The position numbers and the translations under genes were made by a program. Under the pieces are notes generated by a model that was given only the letters and a program-made list of their open reading frames with translations, had not been told where the DNA came from and searched no databases. Positions 56,065 through 64,000 of a DNA stretch of 64,000 nucleotides are shown here, in pieces (the first letter of the stretch is position 1; each line of letters starts with the position of its first letter). This DNA is from Asterella californica. Taxonomy: Eukaryota > Streptophyta > Marchantiopsida > Marchantiales > Aytoniaceae. Location: positions 11,011,001 to 11,075,000 of the forward strand of contig JAYKYS010000010.1 of the NCBI GenBank assembly GCA_036924285.1, written 5' to 3'.

Positions 56065-56520
56065 AAATTCTGCTCTCTGGAAAATTTGTACAGTCGCTGT
56101 CAACTTTTCTGTCAATTTTATTTTCCTGTGAAACTTTCCAGTGAAACTTTCCAGTGTTTTAGATTGGCTGATAACCTATCTAAGACAAAAGAAATCATAG
56201 GAAAAGGTGGTCTAGAGAGGAAGCAATGAATTTTCAAAGTTGAGAGGATCTATTCGTGAGAGTTGAGGAATTCTGTTATCTGGAAAAAATTTACAGTCAT
56301 TGTCAGATTTTTTGTGAATTTTATTTTCATTAGAAACTTTCCAGTGTTTTAGAGTGACTGATAAGCTATCCAAGACAAAAGAAATCATGAGAAGATGAGG
56401 TCTGAAGAGGGAGAAAGAATTTTTCAAAGTGGAGGGGGTTGACAACCATGAGGGAAGTGAAAATATACAAATTTCAGTTCTCTGAAAATTTGTACAGTCA
56501 TCACCATCTCTTCTGATTAG
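56065..56520 (+). repeat. Degenerate 200-bp repeats in A3 leader
   Basis: Segments starting near 56065, 56265 and 56470 share TCTCTGGAAAATTTGTACAG-like sequence. The first two also share AACTTTCCAGTGTTTTAGA and GACAAAAGAAATCAT. No gene is seen between 55971 and 56561. This part is missing in A2. Confidence 0.7.
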
Positions 56521-56561
56521 GGAAGTTTCTGTTAAAACTTCATGATTTAGTAGCTTGGAGG

Positions 56562-56972
56562 TTGGGCTATTGGAGATCACAAAAAACTTGGAGAGATCTC
56601 TTACCAACTAAGAGATACACGTTTCGGCATACAAGGAGGTCTGGAAGATACTTCATGGGGAATCCAGTTCGAATGACGAGGTGGAAGAATAGACGTTTAG
56701 GAGTTCGAACAGAGACGGAGAAGCCCAAGTTAAGTATAGATGAGTTACGAACCCGCATCTATAGCACTTGGGGTGCCCTCTTTACCTTATACGAAGAAGC
56801 TTCCGCGACCATTGGCACAGATTTGAAGAAAGCCGAGTTTAAAGCATCATTCATTGTGGAGGCCACGAATGCTCCTGGTGAAGTAGAGTTGGATCCTTAC
56901 AAGAGTGAGTTCAAGATGTCTGTTGTGATTAGTACAAACGATGGTGAGGAGGATCATATCTTCGATAGTTAA
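56562..56972 (+). CDS. A3 leader ORF of unknown function
   Basis: An ORF of 136 codons in the leader, between the repeats and ORF0. The N-terminal third is strongly basic and aromatic (RRSGRYFMGNPVRMTRWKNR). The rest is acidic, with LSIDELRTRIYSTWGALF and a VELDPYKSEFKMSVVIST stretch that looks like beta strands. I do not recognise it. Its absence from A2 shows it is not needed for insertion when helped in trans. It could be part of a spliced or frameshifted Gag-related product. Confidence 0.45.
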   Translation: MGYWRSQKTWRDLLPTKRYTFRHTRRSGRYFMGNPVRMTRWKNRRLGVRTETEKPKLSIDELRTRIYSTWGALFTLYEEASATIGTDLKKAEFKASFIVEATNAPGEVELDPYKSEFKMSVVISTNDGEEDHIFDS

Positions 56973-57095
56973 TTTTAGATTAGATTTTATTTCGTGTATA
57001 GCATGTATAATACACGATTTCCAATATAAAGCTCGGAAGAGTTAAGAAAGTGAGGTAGAATTATTTTCCTCTATGATATTTTGTCCACTTAATGG

Positions 57096-57587
57096 TTGAG
57101 AAGGTGCAACATGAGTGGAAGTTCGAAAGATTGGAAAGTTAGACTTAGAAACCTTCCTCAAGGTTTAGATGTCATAGTAAGCGTCGGAGAGAGCTCGAAA
57201 GAGGTTATCGTTGAGTTTGAGAACTCTAGTACTAAACCTCAAGTAGAATCTCCGAGGAGAAGAGTAGAAACCGACTTGTGGTGTTATTTTTGTAGAGGGT
57301 TGGGACACAAAGTAGTGAATTGTCCAACTAGAATCAGAACCGAGAGAGCTAAAGGGAAGCGGGAGTTTACTGATTTAAGTCTTCGAGTGGGTCCATCGTC
57401 ATCAGCGCCAATTCATCTTCTAGGCGAAGATCCTTGTCCAAGTTGTGGAGTGGGTGATCTATCAAGAGGACACAAGTGCGTCGATGTGGCCGCCCTACTT
57501 ACGTCAGTAGTCGAGAAGTTGGACGAGACTCAAAGAGCTGAGACGGAGAAGTTGTCGACTTCAAAGGAGGACTCGGCTGAGTTGTGA
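57096..57587 (+). CDS. ORF0, zinc-knuckle accessory protein (A3 copy)
   Basis: This is a 163-codon ORF with the same layout as 38038-38529: KVRLRNLPQGLDVIV start, knuckle CYFCRGLGHKVVNC, then CPSCGVGDLSRGHKC and a Glu-rich tail. It ends 214 bases before the gag ATG and is in a different frame. Replacements relative to A2 are mostly mild (R/K, I/V, N/S, T/A) and the cysteines and histidines are unchanged. That hints at constraint, but two copies are too few to prove it. Confidence 0.7.
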   Translation: MRRCNMSGSSKDWKVRLRNLPQGLDVIVSVGESSKEVIVEFENSSTKPQVESPRRRVETDLWCYFCRGLGHKVVNCPTRIRTERAKGKREFTDLSLRVGPSSSAPIHLLGEDPCPSCGVGDLSRGHKCVDVAALLTSVVEKLDETQRAETEKLSTSKEDSAEL

Positions 57588-57801
57588 TGGAGATCGTCAT
57601 TCGGATGGTGGAGAAGACGATGATGCGACTCAGGCTCATGATTACCTTGGGAGAAGAGATGGCACAGGAGGTGTTGTTACAACCATTTCCTTTCATTTTA
57701 CCTATGGTAGATTATTCGCGAATGGAATTGGTGATGTTCGTACTCTTTTAAGCGAGTAGTTATTACACAAAAATTAGAAGAGTAGAAGGAGTAGTTACAA
57801 G

Positions 57802-60800
57802 ATGGGAAAGCTACCCGTGTTTCATGGGAAGGACAATGAAGATGTAGAACCGTTTGTTCGAGACTTCAAAAGGGGTTGCATCGGAAACAACGTGAGAAGG
57901 AAGGAAGAATGGGTGTTGTTACTGCCAGAGTTTTTAGAAGATTTTGCTCTTACGTGGTATGACGACCGAGTGAAGAGCAAGACACCTGGTGCAGTTGAGG
58001 ACACATGGAAGACGTTGAGTAATGCACTCATCGAAGAATTTCTTCCAGAAGAGAGTTATGAGAAGCTCATGGTGGAGCTTACTCATTTGAAGCAACGGGA
58101 CGACGAGAAAGTTCGGCAATATGCCGAAAGGGTGGATAAGTTGGAGCAACGGTTTCGGACGGTCCTACGGAAGAGTGGAGACAATGTGGAGCTAACGATG
58201 GCGGGGATTGGAGCAGTGTTGACCAAAAACTTGGTGGGAGGGTTGAGGCCTTCAATTCGAACCCAAGTGAGGTACGAGAAGCCAACAACCAAAGCGGAGG
58301 CCATCAAGATTGCGACAAACATGGAAGAGAGTTTGGATGAAGGAGATATCATCCAACCTCATCATGTTGCTCTGGTGTCGACTCCGACTCCTGGTGTAGC
58401 CACAATGATCGCACCTGCACCATCACAATTGGTGATTGCTTCAACGTCAGCTCCTACTCCAACGGTGGTGCCAAGACCGTTTGTCCCAACAACGATGTCT
58501 ACTGCCACCTCTGATTTTCATGCCGAGCTGAAGAGCATCACCGATACTCTTGCGGATCTCAAGATAAACGTGGTGCAGTTACGAGAATGGAGGAACAAAG
58601 GTGGAGGAGGAGGTCAAAGAGGTTACGACAACAATCCCAACCGAGGAAATCAAGGTAACTTTGGAGGCAACCAAGGTAACTTTGGAGGAATCACTTGTTG
58701 GACGTGTGGAGGTTCTCATTTCCAGCGAAATTGTCCTAACAACGGAGCAAGAGGTGCCGAAGCTGTCAGAATGAATGTGGGTGGAGGAAATCCATCACAA
58801 GGACGAGACAAGGGGGTGGCTACTATCGATGTCGTGCGAGATCCCATCTACGAGAAAGGAGAGAGTTCGAACTCTTCTCATGCACCGGTGGAGCTTTTAG
58901 CTCAAGAAAGAAAAAGAACTCGATTTTCTGATGAATCGGTTTTCATGGAGGAGTCAGCAAGTAGAAGTACTCGTTCGAGTAATGTTTCGAGTACACCAAG
59001 GGAGCCAAGAAGGAAGCTAGGGATGACGGATTTCACCATTTCATCTTCCCAAGCGGGATATGATGTGGTTGAAGATGTGGGTGCTCAGAAAGCCAACATC
59101 ACTGTTGGACAACTGATCGCACTTAATCCCAGCTTACGAAGGGAACTCAGAGGAGGACTGAGTTCTAAGAGAAGCAAGAAGAAGAAACCCAAGAGCAAGA
59201 CATCAAAGTCTGTGGGAGTAGGTGTGGTGGATGTGCATGCTTCAGAGGTATGCACTAGGGCTTCAAAGATTGAAGTCCGGTTGAATGATCACTACGTCTC
59301 TGACGTATTGGTGGATGGAGGGTCGGCTGTAAACGCCATATCGGAGAGGTTGATGAAGAAGTTGGGGATGGAACCAACTCGTCCGGCTAGCATTGTCGTG
59401 GGGATGGCTAACAAGCAACGGGTAAGACCTCTTGGCGTGTTAGAGAAGGTGGTCGTGTCTGTGATGGGAGTTCAAACATTGATGTCCTTTCAAGTGTTAA
59501 AGGATTCTAGTTATGATTTGCTCCTAGGTAGGCCTTGGTTGAGAGCTGTGCGCACCACGGATAGGTGGCACAAGGGATACTTACGGATTGGGCCTAGAGA
59601 TCATAGAGTGATAGTTCATCTCTCGGGTGTTGGAGTTGTGACTTCTGACTCTGATAGACCCACTAGTGACTACTGGGAATCTGATACAGAGGATGATCAG
59701 AGTGTCTCAGAAGTAGATACTAGGGATTCTTACGACCAAGAATCCTCGTCTGAGGACGAAGGATTTGGTCGAGATGAATCATTACATCAGCTTAGTGCTA
59801 TTGACTTGTTGCCTCGACCAGCAATGGAGAAAGATCCTGACAAAGAAGAGTTGAGTGAGACAGAGATTGTGAGAAGACTCTCTACCCTGAAGTTTGGTAT
59901 CAATGTCACTCAAGAAGAGAAAAGTAGATTCCTAGATATATTTCGAAAATATATCCATGTGTTTGCTTTCAGCTACAAAGATTTGAAGGAGGTGACTCTC
60001 GAGACTCATCGAATCGAATTGGAGGAGCACGCAAGACCAGTTCGACAGAAGCAGAGAAGGGTCAATCCCACAACGGCAATGATGGTCAAGGAGGAGATAG
60101 ACAAGTTGAAGGAGGCGAGTTTCATCTATGAGGTGGAGAACTCAGAATGGGTTTCACCCATTGTGATTGTCAAGAAGAAGAATGGTAAGCTGCGAGTGTG
60201 CATAGACTATAAGAAGTTGAATGCAGTTACCAAGAAGGATTATTATCCTCTACCATTTATAGATGAGATTTTGGAAGAAGTTGCTGGTCATGAGTGGTAC
60301 AGCTTTGGTGATGGTTATAGTGGGTATAACCAGATCAAGATAGCACAGGAGTACCAACAGTTGACTACTTTCACTACTCCTTGGGGAACATTTGCATTTC
60401 GGGTGATGCCATTCGGATTGTGTAATGCTCCGGCCACGTTTCAAAGGTTCATGAACAAGGTGTTTGAATCATTCATAGGGAAGTTTGTTCGGGATTTCAT
60501 TGACGATTTCTGTGTGTACGGACGAAAGGAGGACCACTTTGATCATGTGATCAAAGTTTTGCAGCGGTTGGAGCAAGCCAACGCTTCTCTAAATCCAGAG
60601 AAGTGCATCTTTGGCTGCGAAGAAGGTCTGCTGTTAGGGCACATCATTTCCAAGAATGGGATTGCGGTAGATCTTGAGAAGGTGAAGAAGATTGTGGATC
60701 TTCCATTTCCGATCAACTTGACAAAGTTGAGGCAGTTTCTTGGCATGGTTGGATATTACCGTAGGTTTGTCTTTTCCTTCTCAAACAAAGCAATAGCTTT

Positions 60801-62688
60801 GACTATGTACATGAAGAAGGGAGTTGATTTTGACTTGATAGTGCATGATCAGAAAGCAAAGGAAGCATTTGAGGAGCTGAAAAAGGCATTAGTGACAGCT
60901 CCTATACTTGCTAAACCTGAGTGGAGTAAAGCATTTATTCTGTATACGGATGCCTCCAATGTAGCAATCGGATGTACATTAAGTCAGCTAGATGGAGATG
61001 GGCATGATCATCCTATAGCTTATGCTAGTAGGCAGATGGTTCCAGCGGAGAAGAATTACTCCGTGACTGAACGAGAAGGATTAGCGGTGATCTTTGGATT
61101 GAAGAAATTTCGACACTACTTGCTAGGAGGGAAATTTTCCATAGTCACAGATCACAAGGCTTTAAAGTATATCTTTAATAAACCTAATGCCGAAGGTCGT
61201 ATTGCTCGTTGGAAGATCCTTCTAACAGAATATGATTATGTGATCGAAGATAGACCAGGGAAGAAGCATGCGAATGCTGATCTTTTGTCGAGGGCTTATG
61301 ATGATGAGGGAGAAGAACCGTTTGATGATTCATTTCCAGACGAGCATCTGATGACCATCACAAGCATCGAGGAGATACCGGACGAGTACAAGGAAATCTG
61401 GAGTTTCCTTGTAGATGGCTCTTTTCCAGAAGGTATGCATACCCGAGAACGTAATGCGTTGATCAAGAGATGCAAACCTTACACCATGGTGGAGGGAATT
61501 CTGTTTCATCAAGGAGCAGATGGGTTACTAAGGAGAGCAGTTGATCAGAAGGAGGCATTCAAGCTAATGCACGAGTTTCACGACGGAACTGTTTGCGGAG
61601 GTCACTTTGCTGGTAAGATAACAGCCTTCAAGATTTTGGATGCGGGTTATCACTGGAGAGGGATTTTCAAAGAGTGTTTAGACTATTGCAAAACTTGTGA
61701 CGTATGTCAAGCATTTGCTCTAAAGTCTACTAGAACACCTCCGTTAAGATCAATTCCAGTATTAGGGCCGTTTGAGAAATGAGGTATTGACTTTGTAGGT
61801 CCTCTTAATAAGACACCTCGAGGCAATAGATACATTGTAGTCGCCACTGACTATTGTACCAAGTGGGTAGAGGCTAGACCTTTGAGGGAGACCAATGAAA
61901 CAGAAGTCGGTAGATTCCTATGGGAGAGGATCATCACGAGATTTGGATGTCCGTTAGAGTTGGTCTCAGACAGAGGAGGAGAGTTTGTAGGGAGCATGAC
62001 TACTGCTATGCTACAACACTTTTCTATCAAGCCACGAGTAACGACCTCATACAAACCAAATGCTAATGGTCTTGCGGAGAAGACCAATCTTACACTTTGT
62101 ATGATGCTCGCCAAAGATGCTGGTGTTGAAACTGCGAAACATACTTGGGATAAGAGGCTACATGCCATCTTATGGGAGTACTGAACGACTACAAAGACTT
62201 CTACTGGATACTCCCCATTTCGACTGGTTTATGGAGTGGAGTCCAAGTTGCCGATCCAATTCGAATTGGATACTTTTCAAACTATTCAACGAAAGTTGAA
62301 GAGGTCGAGAGGAGAAGACGTGGTCAGATCAAGAAGGGAGCAACTCATGGAGTTGGAAGAGACCCGAGCGGTAGCAATGATCCGGATGGAACGAGCTCAG
62401 GCGTATCAAAAGAAGAGTTACGACAAACGGTTGGGCAAGAGGGAGGTAAAACCTTTTCAAGTCGGAGATTGGGTTATGTTGTATGATGCTATCAGATTCA
62501 AGAGGGCTAGGAAGAAGTTTCTTCCGAGATATTTTGGTCCTTTTGTTGTAGATAAAGTGTGGAGCAACTTCACATATGACCTTCAGGAGCTGGGAGGAAG
62601 GAGATTTGATCGGGTAAATCATGACAAGTTGAAGTTGTTTCATCGACGAAAGTTCTCTCTTCACTCCGAGGACGGAGCGAAAATTTAG
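57802..62688 (+). pseudogene. gag-pol: A3 Gag-Pol polyprotein with two stops
   Basis: A single frame of 1628 codons with no indel. Capsid is at residues 1-180. The knuckle CWTCGGSHFQRNC is at 299-311. The protease Asp is 505 (VDGGS). RT FIDDF has its Asp pair at 901-902. RNase H starts near 1040 (first Asp 1050), with the end motif ADLLSR. The zinc region ends DVCQ, and the integrase core has GIDFVGP, SDRGGEF and NGLAEK, then a barrel-like tail and no chromodomain. Stops are TGA at 61780-61782, the Trp just before GIDF, and TGA at 62182-62184 (CGA). Gag to RNase H is intact, so only integrase is lost. Confidence 0.94.
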
Positions 62689-62701
62689 TCCGGGGGTAAA
62701 A

Positions 62702-63606
62702 TGTAACGACCTATGTTACACATAGGAAGTTGTCTATTAGTAAGGTGTTTAGTTATAACTAAGTGTTGAGAATGTTTATTGGCTACCAAAGTACTTTAAG
62801 GATGTATCAAGTTAGTCATGACTAGCTAAAAGTTAGTTATGGTTAAACTTAGCTGTACTTTTGGCAGAATTCAGATATTTGCTAAAGAGTGAGCACTACT
62901 ATCTTGTCATCTTGTCTAAAAGGTAGAAAGGGGGTGGAAAGTATCCCTTATCTCCTTTTTGACTTGATATTAGTGGTTGGATTAAAGTTGTGGACTTTGT
63001 GGGCATTAAAAACAAGAAGAGATTCCACATGTTTCCTTTTTAGTGGGTCCTAGTGTAGAGGGGGGTGGAAATTCGAGATTCCTTGAGAATATTCCAGAAT
63101 CCTTCTAGAAGTTGTTGACTTTGAAGGAATAAGCCCATGTGAAAAGGTAAAAAGCCCATGTGATCAATGCTTTTACCTTAAGTAATATCTTAGTAAACCC
63201 GATAAAAGTAGTTACGGCTGAGTTACCGAAGGGTACCAAAGTAAAAACCTAGAATGTATAAATAGAGGAGTAGAGAAGAGCTCCTCATCCTTGTTTTCAC
63301 ATTGTCGTTATGACAACTTGAGTAATATAGAGAGTGTGGGATATTTTTAACATGTGAGAACTTGAGAGACGTCGTTAGAATGGAGGATTTTAGTTGATGT
63401 GTTTAAGGAGATTTTTAGTTGATAAGTTTGTATGAATGAGTGAACTCAGCATTTTCCCTTCAAGTTCATGGTGTGCTTCCATCAAAGCCATCAGATGTGA
63501 CCCCTGAGTGAGAGACAGGCCCGACATGTTGCAGATTCGTGGATGACGATCGTGGAGGTTGAGAGATCGGGGGGTAGTTGATCGATAGGACCGCGGAGGG
63601 TTTACA
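62702..63606 (+). repeat. LTR3 of A3 (3' LTR)
   Basis: A 905-bp LTR from TGTAACGACC to GGGTTTACA, followed by the GAAC duplication and D2 integrase. TATAAATA lies at 63257-63264. Confidence 0.95.
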
Positions 63607-63610
63607 GAAC

Positions 63611-64000
63611 CTGCATATGTTCTCTGTAGTCTTCGTCCGTAGTGCTCGTTCCTCCACATAGTTGGAAAGATCCTCTCGAGCCAACACCAAATAACGCATC
63701 CCTCATAACCTCGGTGGCATCATCACAAGATCAAGAATCCACTGAAAATGGATACTAGGTGGATAAGTATGTACAAGTCCATCTCTGTAACGGACTTTAG
63801 AGTAGAACTGGCAATGCAGACATGACCCAACAAAGTCCATCACCTCTTGATACAAACCCTTCCATCAGTATCGCTCCTTCATCTTCGTGTAAGTAGCCCA
63901 GACTCCACGATGTCCAGCCCACAAGGTGTCATGAAACTCTTTCAGCAGATTCAGCTTCGTCGGTTGATCATCCACCACTCTAGCAAGCATTCCATCTCTT
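63611..64000 (-). pseudogene. pol: D2 Pol, integrase N-terminal part
   Basis: The minus strand matches D1 from RDGMLARVVDDQP through the zinc region (HDTLWAGHRG, CLHC) to ALRTKTTENICRF, where A3 cuts it. TGA replaces Trp at 63865-63867 (first Trp of the YWWKG motif) and at 63703-63705 (LWGMRY). The first catalytic Asp (ILDLV) is present. Confidence 0.88.

Larger units (their letters stand above)
53740..63606 (+). mobile_element. Ty3/gypsy element A3 with three LTRs (compound)
   Basis: This is a 9.9-kb family A insertion in D2 integrase, with GAAC at 53736-53739 and 63607-63610. Its order is LTR1 fragment (53740-54179), integrase 3' fragment (54181-54838), complete LTR2, complete internal region, complete LTR3. 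Only the outer pair of GAAC is present, so the whole is one locus. The integrase fragment and 62034-62701 look identical, including a shared TGA, so the unit arose by duplication of a single element. Confidence 0.95.
51515..64000 (-). mobile_element. LTR retrotransposon D2, 3' half, interrupted by A3
   Basis: This is a minus-strand family D element. Its 3' LTR is at 51515-52833; pol continues at 52834-53739 and 63611-64000, and the rest lies beyond the window. A3 sits in its integrase, flanked by GAAC. The expected duplication at its outer end is CCGC (51511-51514), not verifiable here. Its LTR is clearly diverged from that of D1. Confidence 0.9.

Noticed and set aside
61780..61782. TGA as a Trp codon (altered genetic code)
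   Set aside because: TGA also replaces CGA Arg codons, TAG and TAA occur too, and other copies have TGG at the same places. Ordinary mutation explains it.

Overview
The window contains no ordinary gene, RNA gene or prokaryotic feature that I can support. It is almost wholly a nest of Ty3/gypsy-type LTR retrotransposons, as found in a large, repeat-rich eukaryotic genome. A streptophyte (land plant or charophyte alga) is the best inference. Families A and E have Athila/Tat-like reverse transcriptases without a chromodomain, and primer-binding sites close to the complement of plant tRNA-Asp. Families B, C and D have a different RT type (FLDDIP catalytic box, LPQGATNS in place of the usual PFGLCNAPATFQ), so their wider affinity is open. 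Species cannot be read from the sequence. Family names A-E are mine.

Layout. 1-4375: 3' part of A1 (+). 4376-7740: remnants of an E-like element and low-complexity GAAGAC/GTCTTC-rich DNA. 7740-13212, 31527-32074 and 48623-49021: one decayed minus-strand element, E1, cut into three pieces. The first cut is C1 (+, 13213-31522, TSD ACGG), itself cut by B1 (-, 16474-26882, TSD GCGT). The second cut is D1 (+, 32075-48618, TSD CCGT), itself cut by A2 (+, 36937-44555, TSD GTAC). 49022-51514: the 5' LTR region of E1 and the 3' end of another E-like element (-). That is interrupted at 51515 by D2 (-, to the window end), which is interrupted by A3 (+, 53740-63606, TSD GAAC). Every boundary was set from LTR ends (TG...CA or near variants), 4-bp target duplications and recovery of the host element's reading frame across the gap.

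Function. Each element encodes Gag (particle), aspartic protease, reverse transcriptase, RNase H and integrase, which copy its RNA into cDNA and insert it. Nearly every copy is broken. A1 keeps an open frame but has lost the first integrase catalytic Asp. A2 and A3 have nonsense codons, and A2 also a frameshift. C1 has a Gag-RT fusion without protease. D1 has eight in-frame stops yet almost identical LTRs, suggesting it moved using enzymes supplied in trans. Family A also carries an accessory zinc-knuckle ORF upstream of gag, and B/D carry an unassigned domain of about 150 residues before RT.

The points most worth following are the D1 paradox (fresh LTRs, ruined ORFs, and an inserted A2 that looks older than its host), the three-LTR structure of A3, the A accessory ORF, the tRNA-like hairpin and 70-bp minisatellite in the B LTR, a candidate -1 frameshift site in D1, and the concentration of stops at Trp and CGA codons.
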